Positions 10,801 through 22,983 of a stretch of 64,000 nucleotides of DNA are shown in pieces. The notes beneath the pieces were generated by a model. That model was given only the letters and a program-made list of their open reading frames with translations, searched no databases and had not been told where the DNA came from. Numbering within the stretch: position 1 is the first letter of the stretch; the number at the start of each line of letters is the position of its first letter. The translations under genes were made by a program, and so were the position numbers. Location of the stretch: positions 124,001 through 188,000 of the forward strand of contig WTXG01000040.1 of the NCBI GenBank assembly GCA_022496185.1, read 5' to 3'. The stretch is from Multifurca ochricompacta. Its lineage: Eukaryota; Basidiomycota; Agaricomycetes; Russulales; Russulaceae.

Positions 10801-11737
10801 TCCCTCCCTATCCCTCACTGCCACACCGCGGCAGCTAGAACCTCTGACGCCAGATGTCATAGAGGATCCGCTCCGCGCATTGGTCCGTATATGCGCCTTC
10901 CTCGCTTCTAATACCGCGCGTGCGTTGGGTCGAGACGAGCTCGGGGTGACTCCACCTTTGGCGGGTCTGGAACCGTATTTGGAAGCTGTTAGTGTAGATC
11001 TCGTCCGCATTGACAAAGTGGTTGCGAAGAAACGGGTAGAGGAGGACGAAGAAGAAGAGGAAGAAGAGGGGGAGGACGAGGAGGGGAATGAGGCCGCTGT
11101 AGCGGACAGCAGCCGGGCTTGGAAGGATACGGTTGGGGATCTGGATGGAGTTGCAGGTGGTGCAGACGCAGATAAGCGTGAAAGGCTGGTTCCCGTTCAC
11201 CCTCATCCAACGCACGCGCGCCGTCCTCCCCCACCTCCCCCGTCCCGATCCCCAATTCCATCTCCATCTCCATCTCCATCTCCATCTCCATCTCCATCTC
11301 CATCTCCATCTCCATCTCCATCTCCACCTCCACCTCCACCTCCACCGCCCGCGCCCGCACCCACCAGCAACATCACAGCCGTCAAGAACTCATCCCCCCT
11401 ACTCTCCAAGGACCCCAGTATCACTTCCAATTCTAATGCCAGCACCGGCATCAGTACCAGTATTAACACCATCACTGGCAACCCGCGCAGGCGCAAGGAC
11501 GCCGTTCTACGAGCTACCCATCCTGGCGCAGACTCAGGAAACGCAGACGCGGATCCAGACGCAGACGATGCCGCGATCCGTGCGGCTGCTTTGCTCAGTC
11601 GATTCGCTGACTTGGGCGCCGAGCTCGAGGGTACGGTGCGCGATCGTAGTGCAGCGCTATGGGCGGCACTCTCGCGCCGACGAGCACCGCTCGACGTGCC
11701 CGTGCCCGTTCCGCCGTTGCCGCGTACGCGTGCCTAG
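10793..11737 (+). CDS. Unrecognised acidic and Pro/Ser-rich protein, copy 1 (314 aa)
   Basis: This single open frame starts MHIPSLSL. I do not recognise the family. Residues ~20-80 form a helical segment (PLRALVRICAFLASNTARAL). A Glu/Asp run follows, then a Pro-rich stretch with (Ser-Pro)n encoded by a TCCATC hexanucleotide repeat, a Ser/Thr/Asn-rich linker, and a C-terminal helix (AAIRAAALLSRF) before a short basic-proline tail. Many differences between copies fall at third codon positions of this frame (for example GCA/GCG, GTC/GTG, CGT/CGC, TCG/TCT), which argues for coding on the plus strand. The start overlaps the modelled peptidase start head to head by 8 bp. Low-complexity regions suggest a disordered, possibly nuclear protein; this is inference. 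Confidence 0.6.
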   Translation: MHIPSLSLTATPRQLEPLTPDVIEDPLRALVRICAFLASNTARALGRDELGVTPPLAGLEPYLEAVSVDLVRIDKVVAKKRVEEDEEEEEEEGEDEEGNEAAVADSSRAWKDTVGDLDGVAGGADADKRERLVPVHPHPTHARRPPPPPPSRSPIPSPSPSPSPSPSPSPSPSPSPSPPPPPPPPPAPAPTSNITAVKNSSPLLSKDPSITSNSNASTGISTSINTITGNPRRRKDAVLRATHPGADSGNADADPDADDAAIRAAALLSRFADLGAELEGTVRDRSAALWAALSRRRAPLDVPVPVPPLPRTRA

Positions 11738-12581
11738 GCAGCGTTGATCGCTGCGTGTGCGGGGCGTGCACGTTGTATAGGCCTCGCGCGAGGTGGTGCA
11801 CCAGTTACGTGACGTGTTTGGTTTCGCGATGTATGGGAGAAATTGTTTGGGCCCGTTGCTGCGGAGCAGAGGAAGTGGTAGCGAGCCTGCGAGCAAGCGA
11901 AGTGGGAGGAGGAAGTGCATCGCACAGAGTGTGTGTGTGTGGTTTGTTCCGGTTTTTCGGTTTGTGGTTTATGGCTTAGGAGGTTTGATTGGCGCTCAGC
12001 GGAGAGGAAGAGGGGGGGGGAGGTAATTTATTACACTGCAATTCATTTTACTTTATGATATGATGCAATACACGTACAGTACATGTTCTCGTAGTATACT
12101 CGCCTTTCTAGTTGTTAATGACTAACGTTTGGTACTCATGTAAGATCATTGTCTTGTCTGAATGAGCGTCAGGGAGCCGAGTGTGGCACGCACGCATCGC
12201 ACGGGTTGTACCACGCCACCAGAGTGTCCGGGATATTCGGAACGTGAATTGTACTCGCGATCACCTAATGTGATGCGTGATGCGTCACCATCCTACGAGG
12301 CTCCCTCCCCTTCATTAATTGCAAGGTACTCGACCAGTTGCGTATGCGTCAGATCAGATCATATGTTTACACACCCCATCAGGGTGTACGCATAACACGA
12401 GGCCAGTACTTGCGATCGCAGCGCCACCCCACCCGTGGCAGTGTCAAGGGGGTTCAAACCGGTCGTGTTCGCGCTCGAGTCGAGAAAGGGGCGAGCCCAA
12501 GAATGCAAACACTGAGTTTCAGCTTGTGCTCGAGGAGTCAGCGCGGCGCGATTAGAGGGGGAGAGTGTTTGAGGGGCCGCA
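11738..12581. other. Intergenic, no gene recognised
   Basis: The sequence is shared with modules 3 and 5. A hairpin (GCAGCGTTGATCGCTGC) lies directly after the stop at 11737 and a GGCCTCGCGCGAGGT palindrome follows. Short open frames on both strands are not conserved as protein between copies. Confidence 0.4.
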
Positions 12582-12776
12582 TTACGGGGACACCAAAGGC
12601 GCTCCTGCAGTGAGTTGTGAGTTGGTAGCAGCACGTTTAACTGCCGCGTCTAGCTGGGATGCGGAGAGGGCCATCGGTCGGTTAAATTGTGGATCAGACA
12701 GCCCTTTAGCGACAGCTTCACGCAGAGGAGTCCCTGTAATGATGGCGCAGTCAGGAAGAAGGAAAGATGGGGGTAG
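12582..12776 (-). pseudogene. Possible terminal exon of an unidentified minus-strand gene
   Basis: A 64-codon open stretch on the minus strand ends in TAA and reads as PDCAIITGTPLREAVAKG, with an Ala-rich C-terminus. It is kept in modules 1, 3 and 5 (36277-36472 and 63384-63579) with a few substitutions. I do not recognise it and found no upstream exon, so it may be a relic. Confidence 0.3.
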
Positions 12777-12779
12777 CTA

Positions 12780-13388
12780 GCTAGCACCCTGTTCACTAGT
12801 TCTGCCAATTGCTTCATTTTTCAGCCAATGGAGAGGAATCTTGGCTTTAATAGCGACTGAAGAACGCCATCATGCCCAAGCCATCGGTGCTTGCCTGTGA
12901 TAGGTTACTGATATATGTAGGAGCTCATTGCCTCCTTTGCGCAAATTGATTCCTGACATGACGCTTTGGTAAAGATTAACAAGAGATTATCCCAAAGCTA
13001 CTAGACGGTAAGGTCAATCAGCACAGTAATTTGAATGACTTAGATTCTTAGGCTGTCTCGCCTCGTTCTTGTCGAATTTGAACTTTGTGTGTTGGTCCCG
13101 GGCAGTACCCTGCAGCCATTCTCTCTCTTCTTTTTTTCTTTTTGTTTCACGGTACTCTCGTAGTTATGGCAGAAAAGACGAAAGAAAGGCTCGATTGTTT
13201 TCATTTGTTGTGCTGTTATTCTAATTAATAAAACAACCAAAGTAATTAATTATTAGAGTTGAAGAAAGTGGTGGGTGGTGGGAAAATTAAAATTAAGTCA
13301 AGCTCGGTTGTTCGGCAACAATCGACCTGCCGACCTGCCCAATCCTTTAGAGCTGTCAGGGGTCCATTCATGATAGATAGACACCTTA
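12780..13388. other. Intergenic, no gene recognised
   Basis: This non-coding sequence is shared with modules 3 and 5. It includes the empty insertion site (AATAGC near 12850) of the composite element found at 36551-39495. Confidence 0.4.
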
Positions 13389-14074
13389 CTCTCTCCCACC
13401 ACTGACACCCCTAAAGTGGTAATCTTGTCACACAGCTGTGATTTGTAATAATATTTATTTTAAAAGGAAGTTATCATTGAATATTTATTTTAAAAAGGAA
13501 AGTTATTGACATGTTATTGTCCATTGCATGGACAGGAGGGAGGACACTAAGCACTTTCACTATTAGGTTTTTTCATCTTTTCTGAAGTCGATTTTATTTG
13601 CACTTCAGGGCCTTGCTCAAATCACACAGCTACTACCAGATAGTAACTACTGTTGTGAACATAAAAGAAATGTAGGAACCACCATGTGCAAAACCTCTTG
13701 GTAGAGGGAAACAAGAGAGGCAGTGTGTGATAGAGGAGTGGAGAGGGGAAGAGAGCCTGTGTGTTGGAGAAGAAAGGTGAACTTACCCATACTACCCAAC
13801 ATCACTAAGTCAGACTTAATCCAGCTCGCAAGGTCGTCTCACCGAAGGAGGCCTTACGAAGGCCCGCGTGTCCTGGATGAAGGTGAGGGGGGTGAGGTCG
13901 TCGCATGAGCAGAGCCAGTCTTTCACTATAAAACGTTGTCTACATGTCACATGACTTTGATTTGTAATGATATTTTGTTGATCAACGATAACTTTCCTTT
14001 TAAAATAAATACTATTACACATCACAGTCGTGTGACAATATTACCACTTTAGGGATGTCAGCGGTGGGGGAGAG
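13389..14074. mobile_element. MITE of the CTCTCCCCCACC family (upstream of receptor 2)
   Basis: Inverted termini CTCTCYCCCACCRCTGACAYCCC... pair with the reverse complement ending GGTGGGGGAGAG at 14074, and TA flanks both ends. Inside, on the minus strand, is a fragment of a LINE-type ORF end (TFIQDTRAFVRPP) with its 3' tail, so an older retroelement piece sits within the MITE. The second copy is at 40018-40708. Confidence 0.75.
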
Positions 14075-14077
14075 TAA

Positions 14078-14311
14078 GATGACTTCTGGGTGCACGCGAA
14101 GGGATTCGTCGTCGTCACCACCACTGGGAAATGCACCCAATTAGACGAGTACCTATCCATCCCTCAACTAGTGGAACTTACACCTGAAGAAACAGCCGCT
14201 ATCCACGAAGCTGGCGCTAAAGGTTCCACGTCGTCTGCTAGTTGGGACTGGAAGCTAGGCTCGGACGTGCCGGTCGGAGTTTGTCGAGGTGTGGGTGTAG
14301 GTGTGATGTAA
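14078..14311 (+). pseudogene. C-terminal relic of an aldo-keto reductase
   Basis: The frame reads DFWVHAKGFVVVTTTGKC and then a stretch ending TAAIHEAGAKG. This matches the end of the AKR barrel, where the VVTT-S/T-GK loop contacts NADP and a helix with E-x-GAKG closes the domain. It starts directly beside the MITE end at 14074-14076 and lacks the catalytic Asp-Tyr-Lys-His part. In the same frame, after TAA, a hydrophobic segment (IGIVLAVVFLFVFAV) could be an old C-terminal membrane anchor. Confidence 0.6.
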
Positions 14312-14846
14312 AGCAGGATTGGGATTGTGCTCGCCGTCGTGTTTTTGTTTGTGTTTGCTGTCATACACGGAAGTTTGGGCGGCTTCGCTTGCCGTCGCAC
14401 GGCTGTGCCTTCATTAGAAGGGGGAATGAGCAGAATTCCCTACCGGGCATTAGTAGTATTAGACTGGTTGTGTTGTTAGATCAGATATTTTGAGAATGTA
14501 CTTGTGAGCAAGGGGAGCCGAATGATTGATATCGGACAAGTTGTACACAAGTTTTCTACACAGGTTAGTTTCATAATGCAGCACTATACAATAGATTTAT
14601 CTCTCTCTCGATCCTCGTGCTTGATCATCTAGCATTAGGGCTGAGGAAATATTAGTCATGGCCCGTTCTGGTGCTTCATCTGCAACGTTCAGTTCACTGG
14701 TCCTCCAATCGATGTTGCCTCTTGTCACCTCTACATCTCAGCGTCTATCTTCGTTTTAGGCGGCTATCTATACATAAACCATCGATAACCACCCGCCGCC
14801 TTTCCCAGCGATCCTCTTACTCTTCACCATAACCCAGTCTAGCTTC

Positions 14847-17800
14847 ATGTCTTCAGCTTCAGTTCCTCGTACAAACATTCGCACAACTGCCTCCTCTTCT
14901 CATTTCAAGCTCATCTTAGATGCCGCTCTGGATCAGTATCTTACAAACACAGGCATAAATCTGTCCGAACACCAGCTTCTCAATAAGCTGAAAGGATGTG
15001 GCACCGCGGACGCCGTGATCGACGTACTTCAAGGAGGAACGTCTCTGTTTAACATGTTCCGGAACGGCAATCACAAGACGAAGCTTCTAAGGGGACTTAA
15101 ACCAACCGTGAATATACTTCTCGCCCTCTCGAACTGCGCACCACTCGTAAATGGTATTGGTTCGGTGAGTCCTAATTGGTGTGGCCCATTCGCTATGACC
15201 GGCTTATAACATGTTTTTTTCAGGTGTTTCCACCCGCACAGGCCATATTTTCTGCCATTGATGTCCTTCTCTCTGTCTGTATCTCCCTCCCTTGCTTCCA
15301 ATCCATTATCTCACCTTCATTCCAAGGCGTCAAAGAAGATCAGTGATAATTACGATTCTCTCGTCAAACTCTTTGAATCCATGCAACGCTTTCTCATCCG
15401 CCTCAAGATTTACACTTCCCATGAGACCTCCTTTACCGAGTCCATGGTTGAGGTCCTCGTCAAGACGATGGCGGAACTGCTCACCATCCTCGCTCTGGCG
15501 ACGAAACAGATTCAACAAGGACGACTCAGTGAGTGAACTATTCTTTTCATGTTCCCGCGATTTAACATTTGGCAGGGGCGTACGGACGGATGCTGATAGG
15601 GGATAATGAGGTCCAGGACGCCCTTCAGAGGTTGGACAAATTGACCCAGGAAGAGTCTCTCACTGTAGCGGCGCATACGTTTGGTAATGTGAACAAGATG
15701 ATGTGTTCGTCATTCCTTTCGTAGCAACATTAAAGACAAGGCAGCTAAGACATTCTTTGCAGATGATCAGATGGACAAAGACATTCGGACATGGCTGTCA
15801 CCCCCTGACCCATCGACAAATCACAACATTGCGCGGAAACTTTACCATGAGGGAACTGCCAAGTGGTTCGTTGAAGGCGAAAGATTCAAGGAATGGAAAT
15901 CAGAGGGATCGCTTCTATGGTTAAATGGGAATGGTAGGGTGACTGCGTTATCTGGGTGCTTCTTGTTGCTGACGATCCTTTCTTGAAAGCGGGATCTGGC
16001 AAGAGCATCCTTTGGTACGTTTGCCTAGCCTTATTGGATGTCATCAGCACTCACCTGAATGGTCAGTTCCACCATCGTTGAGGATGTCCGGCGTCTATGT
16101 TATACTGGATCTGCCTGCTTTGGGTACTTTTATTGCGACTTTCGAGACAAGTCAAAGCAAAATATCCGTGGTCTACTGTCCTCTCTCTTGACACAGTTAT
16201 ATCCCCAGTCAGATGCCTACCGTACCATCGTCTCTGAATTGTACTCGAAACATGGCAATGGTCGGGAGCAGCCAGACGAGAACGTTCTTGCGGGATGTTT
16301 GAAGACCATGCTTGCAACCCCTGTTCAGGACGCAATGTACATCATCATTGATGCCCTGGACGAATGTCCTCTCTCTGGAATGCCGTCTAAACGCGAAGAA
16401 GTATTGAAACTTATTAAAGACCTCATCGGCCTCCGCCTCGCAAATTTAAGGATCTGCGTTACTAGCCGTCCCGAACCAGATATTCAGAAAGCTTTTACAG
16501 AGCTGGCGCGACATTGTGTATCGCTTCATGCAGAAAGCGGGCAAACGCGGGACATCTCCGAATATATCTACTCAACCGTCAACACGGACCCGATGATGAG
16601 TGTGTGGGAGGCGGAGAGAAAGGAACTCGTGATCAATACGTTCTCGGAAAAGGCAAATGGAATGTAAGCTTCAAACTAAAATGAATATTTATTTCAGGAT
16701 CATTATTCATGTCATGGTGTAGGTTCAGATGGGTTTTCTGCCAACTGGAGACACTGCGTCGTTGTCAACCAAGGAACTTCTCGTCGGCGCTCGAATCACT
16801 CCCAAAAACACTGGATGAAACATATGAGGCCACGCTACAAAGGATCGATGATAATGACTGGAAATTTGCTCATCGTCTATTCCAATGCCTTGCATTCGCT
16901 GTTCGTCCACTCCAAGTCAAGGAGGTTGCAACGATGCTTGAATTCGATTTCGACGCTGGTAATATGCCAAAGCATGACGTAACTTGGCGAAACACGGACT
17001 CTAACGGAGCTGTACTGTCCACATGCTCCAGCTTGGTTGTCATTATCAATCACGTTGATGGCAAAGGAGAAGAGACTCGTGTTGTACAATTTGCGCACTT
17101 CTCTGTGCGGGAATTCCTGACGTCAGACCGGCTGGCGGGATCGACGGAAAGGCGCTACCATGTTCTCCCCAAAGAATCGCATAGAGTGCTTGCGCAGACA
17201 TGCCTGAGCACGCTGCTCGGATTCGACAAGACCACGGACACTAATACTATCGAGAACTTCCCGTTGTCTCGATACGCGGCAAAATACTGGATCGATCACG
17301 CACGATTCGAGGATGTCTCCTTGAATTTACGAGATGGAATGGAAAGGTTGTTTGACCCAGACAAGACCCATTTCATAACTTGGATTGGAATATATGACCC
17401 GGAACACCCCTTATTTTGGGGGACTAAAGACACTTCAGTACACCCAATATACTACGCGGCCCTCTGTGGCTTCCCGCAACTGGTGGAATATCTGGGGATT
17501 AAGCAACCTGGAAGTGTGAATTCTCGAGGTGGCATTTATAATATACCGTTACAAGCTGCATGCGTGATAGGCCAGATGGAGACGGTGAAGTGGCTGCTAG
17601 ACCATGGCGCTGATGTCAATGCGAAGGGCGGCAGTTATGGATATGCTCTGCAGGCAGCAGCAGACCATGGAAATTTGGAGATCATGAAATTGCTGCTAGA
17701 TCATGGTGCTGATGTCAATGCGGAGGGCAGCCACTTTGGATATGCTCTGCACGCAGCGGCATCTTATGGACATTTGGAGATCATGAAATCACTGCTAGAC

Positions 17801-18685
17801 CATGGTGCTGATGTCAATGCGAAGGGCGGCAATTTTGGATATGCTCTGCACGCAGCGGCACAAAATGGACATTTGGAGATCGTGAAATGGCTGTTAGACA
17901 ATGGCGCTGATGTCAATGCGAAGGGTGGCGATTTTGGATATGCTCTACACGCAGCGGCAGAAAATGGACATTTGGAGATCATGAAATCACTGCTAGACCA
18001 TTGCGCTGATGTCAATGCGAAGGGCGGCCATTTTGGATATTCTCTGCACGCAGCGGCAAAAAATGGACATTTGGAGATCGTGAAATGGCTGTTAGAAAAT
18101 GGCGCTGGTGTCAATGCGAAGGGCGGCTATTTTGGATATGCTCTGCACGCAGCGGCATCTTATGGACATTTGGAGATCGTGAAATGGCTGCTAGACCATG
18201 GCGCTGATGTCAATGCGAAGGGCGGCCAGTTTGGATATGCTCTACACGCAGCGGCATCCAATGGACATTTGGAGATCGTGAAACGGCTGCTGGACCTTGG
18301 CGCTGATGTCAATGCGAAGGGCGGCCGTTTTGGATATGCTCTGCACGCAGCGGCATCCAATGGAGATTTGGAGATCATGAAACGGCTGCTGGACCTTGGC
18401 GCTGATGTCAATGCGAAGGGCGGCCTTTTTGGATATGCTCTGCAGGCAGCAGCAGAAAATGGACATTTGGAGATCATGAAATGGCTGCTAGACCACGGTG
18501 CTGATGTCAATGCGGAGGGCGGCCATTATGGATATGCTCTGCAGGCAGCGGCATCTTATGGACATTTGGAGATCGTGAAATGGCTGCTAGACCATGGTGC
18601 TGACGTCAATGCGGAGGGCGGCGATTATGGATATGTGAAGATCGAGAAATTGTTCTTCGAGCACGGTGCGAGGACCAACATGTAG
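14847..18685 (+). CDS. Goodbye-NACHT-ankyrin STAND receptor, copy 2, intact
   Basis: Exons are 14847-15164, 15224-15274, 15327-15528, 15576-15683, 15763-15933, 15990-16014, 16067-16663 and 16723-18685, giving 1144 aa. Here the short intron at 15275-15326 is 52 nt and must be removed to keep frame. Its donor is GTCTGT, with a CTCAC branch-like site and AAG acceptor. Domains and motifs follow copy 1, with the P-loop Lys at 288. The array has 12 ankyrin units, including GNFGYALHAAAQ and the odd repeat with HCADVNAK. The last unit is internally shortened (GYVKIEKLFFEHGA), missing the first helix. The pre-ankyrin linker reads DPEHPLFWGTKD. AATAAA near 18846 is a likely polyadenylation signal. Upstream lie an AKR relic and a MITE, shared only with copy 4. 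Confidence 0.9.
17531..18682 (+). repeat. Ankyrin-coding tandem array, 12 units (receptor 2)
   Basis: Ten full 99 bp units follow a diverged first unit; the last one is truncated. The order and variants of the units match receptor 4 almost unit for unit, unlike receptors 1, 3 and 5. Confidence 0.95.
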
Positions 18686-20458
18686 AGCTACAAGTGGCAT
18701 CTTTTTAAGGTCATTCTAAAATTCAAGGGAACTACTTTGTATGTATGTATCGTCGCAGAATCATTGTTATAAAGTAGACTTGGGCACTGGCCGTCCCTTC
18801 ATTTCCGGACCAGAGCATATTCTCTTGTTAACAGACAGCTTTGTTTAATAAAAATAGCTGATACCTTTTCTTCTGGCCGGAGAATCTGAAAGACTCTTTT
18901 AGCGTTGGCTCGCATCTTCGGATTATGCGTGCTCCGCCGGGCCATTTTCCCGTTCTTTCCGGTTCCTATTGTTTGTTCTAGTTTGGATGTCCTTTACTAC
19001 CTGACACCTTTGAGTCACATGTCAAATTTAAAGTGCGATCTGCAAGTGATCATTCCCGAGTTTCCCCCTTTCGCTGGTGTCCGTTCGCTCGCGTATCTGT
19101 CTATGGGTGTGCTGATCCGTGATTGCCGTCTCGTCGTTTTCATTCATCTTCATCATGGGTCAAAGGCAAAGAGGTGGGGGGTGCAGGGGGTTGGCTAGAG
19201 TGGGGGGTCATCTCTCGCACAACCACACGTATCGCCGGTTTTTATCCGTGTGCGCACCACGGATAGTTTTGCCGCACTACTTAACTGAGTTATCTTGCTT
19301 ACTAGAAGGTGTTTCAATACAATAAAATACAATCAATACAACACAACACAACACAACACTACCTCCCTTCATTTCTGAATTGTCAAATGCCACTAGAGGA
19401 TGATTCTCATCATTCATTAGTTTCCAAACCCGAGAATTAAACTACGCGCTGGGCATGGTTCCATGAAGTATGACCTTTTGTGACATTTATGTTCAATATT
19501 CCATTACTTATTACTTACCGGTACATGAGAGAGAAGAGCAGTGGATGGGTGTGTCTCTCAAGAAGAAAAGAGAACCGGTACCGGTACCCTAGTGGAGAGA
19601 TCTTGACCGAAGACCGACCCCGTCCCCGCTACAATGTCCGTAACCGATTTGAACACAAACATTATATAATAATAATTTTTTTTTGAATATCCTTTTCGGA
19701 TACGGCTACAGCATAACCATTAAGGGCTTGAATACTCCGGAGTAGATAGGCGATATCCTAACCGAATATGTCCAACAAACTTCCCGACTAAGCGACGAGT
19801 GTACAAGTGATCAAATCTGCCCCTATTGTGTGCGCGCGGTCCCATCCTCTCCTCAACAGATCTCCTCTTTGTCTATGGCAACATTTCTAAAGAATCCAGG
19901 TGATTCTTCGTGTTTTCATCCAATTCCTATATCGTGTCGCAATGGTCAACTCGGATCAATCGCTAACTGTACAGTTCACTTCAGTTTTGACCAACATAAC
20001 TGAATTCTAGGTAGTTCTGCTTATCTCAGGCCGTGTTCACTACTTACCAAGGCCCTGAAGCGCATAGATTTAAAAAAAAAACCAACTAAACTGAATATTC
20101 GCTATTAAACTAGGTAGCGCTTATCTAATTCACTGCTGCACTTTCGTCATCGGACGTTTCAAACCTCAAATAAAAAAGAAACTCAATTCTTATTTTATAT
20201 TTCGCTATTTACAAAGTCGATCATCTCATTTAACTGGACAACGACATTGGCCTCGGCATCGCGACGTCAACCGTCTTATGCATGCATGCATCATAAGTGG
20301 GTATATATATAGGGTATAAAATTTTCGCCAGTACGCGAGGAAGTTTATTACAACAAATGAATGTGATGTCCTACCTACTACCCCTCTGTTTATCCCCTGA
20401 CTCCCCACACGCAACACAAGTCCGAGTTCCGTGCCCCTCTACAAAATACAGTTGCCCT
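18686..20458. other. Convergent intergenic region, module 2
   Basis: No gene was seen. It holds a receptor polyadenylation signal near 18846, an AATAC/AACAC pentanucleotide microsatellite near 19315-19360, the ancestral short A-tailed retroelement remnant near 20050-20085, and the peptidase AATAAA on the minus strand shortly before 20459. Confidence 0.45.
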
Positions 20459-22983
20459 TTATCTTCGTGGAATCGGGTACGCGCGGTGCTTGAAGTTCAA
20501 ATCCACATTCACCTCGACCGACACGACAGGTGGCTCCCACGTCGAAAGCCACTCGCCGATGTACTTTAACCCTTGAGTCTGCACGTTCAACACCGTCGGG
20601 TCCGCCAGTCCGTTCTTGGTGATCAGATCCGAACAGTGGAACGCGTCACTCTCGACGATCGGCTGCTCTGGTGTACTCTGGACGTCGATCCCATCTGCAG
20701 ACACGGTCGCGAATCGCCATGGGTCACCTAATAAGTAGTGGTAGTGGTGATGGTGGTGTCATGTCACACACATACACACAAGACAGTCAGCCAGAGTGAG
20801 CGGGGAAGAAGGTGAGGGAGGGGGATTTGGTTGGGAGAGAGGGGAGGTGGGGGGTGGGGTGGGTGAAGAGACGCACGAAGACCGGTTGCGGTGAAAAGCC
20901 TGTCTGCTTTGAGGTAAAATCCACCATATGCATTGTTTGTCTTTTCAACGTCCGGTACAGGAGGGGAACTGAACGCTGCCGGGAACATCTGTTGACATTG
21001 TCTCTGCACCACCACAAAAGAGTACAGGGAGAGAGAGTAAAGTACTCCAGTCAGCCAAAAGATGTCTTTTTTTCTTGCTTGGGAACAAAGAGGAGAGACA
21101 AACCTCATCGTACATGGGCTGGATCAGACGTGAAACAAGCGTGGGGTGGCCAGATGGTGCAGATTCCTGTAAGAAACCCATTTGGTTGCACCTGCAAGGA
21201 AGGCGTAGGGGACGCGTTGATCAGCAGAAAAACATCAAAAGAAAAACCCTGCAAGACGCTTACACGATCCATAGCCACGAGCGATTGGCATTGTCTATGC
21301 TGGTGTCGGTCCAGAAGGATTGGCTCGTATTGTACGTGCCCAAACAATCACTGTTAAATCACCAATCCTATCCGTCAGCCAGCCCTGTTCCTGATAGGCG
21401 AGTATTCTGCACTCACTCGATGTTTTGTCCACTGCAAACTAAGTTTTTTTTATGTTTCGAACGAGCAGAAAAGCAGATAAGAAGTAAGCGAAAGATCTTC
21501 AGGAACCAGAAGGGGAAAAAAAAACCCCGCCACTCACGGCCTGGCAATGTGGAACTGGAGTAATTCGCCCACGCAGACAACGCATGCTCGAGACCCCAGC
21601 CGGACGCAGGTGCAGATTTACCGGCGCTATTCACTTCGAGGGCATCGCAAAAGTCGAAGAACACACTACCGCCTGAGGTAGGACTCAGTTCCTGCCAGTT
21701 CCAAAGCGGGTTGCGCACTGTATCCCATATTTAAATTTTATTTTGTTATAAAATGGGAAATTATCGATCAACACCCCATGCAAGCCAATAGACAAAAAAA
21801 AGAAGAGGCGTACGTGTGCCAACTACATCGTCCTGGTGGACGACTCCGCCCATGCCAAACGAGGTCTTGAGTTCATCGAATGCTGTCGTGTTCCCACTCG
21901 CGATGACCTGATCCCAATGCGCGATGACGGCCTGAATGTCATTAGAGCAGTTCTTGGGCATGGTCAGTCGCTCCGGCTCGAAGTATTGCCAAAAGTCACT
22001 AATAATTGTGCAAACACGTCCGCGTCCACGTCAAAAAAAAAAAAAACGCGACAGGTTTCAACAAGCTTTCTGCGAAACTCACACTATGCTCTCCACGACC
22101 GCAGACGAGGCATAGCCGGCCCAAAACACGTCGGGCTTACTATTCCCATCGTGAATAATTGCAAAAGTCAGACATTTCACGAATGATGACAAATTTTGCA
22201 AAGTGGTGTATGACCTACTTGTTTAGTGTGTACGCCGTCAGAGCACCTAGAAAGAAAAGGGAAAGCCAAAACATCGAGAATCAATGAATGTGCACTTGGG
22301 CAAAGGAAAGGGACATACCGGAATAACTGCCGCCAATGAGCACCCAAGGAGCATCCGCGGGTGAAATCTTGTCACCACCCGGGAACGGCAAAACAACGTT
22401 GTTCGCGAGGTATTCGAGATCGTCGATGGCTTGCTGGATGGTGTGGTACTTGAAGCTCGCGACGCTCAAGTCCGGGTACGGGTTTGAAAGACCAAAGAAG
22501 CGATGCTCGAGCACAATGGCGGCACCTTTCTCCTGCTGTGCGATTTGGCCATTGATGGTTCGGTTTGTCAGGTATCCCGTGAACCCTGCGCAATCAAGTT
22601 TGTCGTCAGCTCAAATTGCACTGAGGAAAGAAAGGCCAGCGAACGTACCATCCGCATTCGACTCTCCCGGTGTCATGAGAATGATAGGACCGCCTGTCAT
22701 TGGTATATGAGATATTGGGCACTTCATTTTCGGTGCCCCCCAACGCACCAGGTTTGTAAATCTGAAACTCCCATGACGCCCAGTAGGGCTGATCGAAAGT
22801 GCCCAAGCTCGGGTTATTGTGATTGATGAGTTGCTTGAAGGTATAGGAACCCACGCCACGTCGCGGGAGACGGCACGTCACGTTTCTATAGCCGCCGGTT
22901 ACAAGCACCGCGTCTGCGTTCGCGTCCGACGCGTTCACGGGGGCGCACTCCGTCGCAGAGAATCCATCTACGCCTATGCACAT
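20459..22983 (-). CDS. S28-family serine carboxypeptidase-like protein, copy 2, intact
   Basis: Exons are 22749-22983, 22649-22693, 22319-22585, 22219-22246, 22083-22139, 21814-21998, 21538-21717, 21417-21438, 21264-21350, 21104-21191, 20883-21003 and 20459-20727, giving 527 aa. All exon lengths and phases agree with copy 1 except for two extra codons in exon 1 (the ANAD segment). Exon 1 carries INHNNPSLGTF, the usual S28 form, whereas copies 1, 4 and 5 have IDHNNTSSGTF. The triad Ser (GGSYSG), Asp (GDPW) and His (FHCSDL) are all present. The start and signal peptide are uncertain, as in copy 1. Confidence 0.88.

Noticed and set aside
10989..11360. Minus-strand and alternative plus-strand frames through the acidic and Ser-Pro microsatellites (Leu-rich, Met-Glu or His-Leu repeats)
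   Set aside because: They are repeat artefacts in other frames. Third-position changes between copies support only the MHIP frame.
11657..11920. Minus-strand MHFLLPLRLLAGSLPLPLL as a possible signal-peptide exon of the peptidase
   Set aside because: It lies about 900 bp upstream beyond another gene, and the reading is not maintained in module 4 (50569-50772), so it is probably chance.
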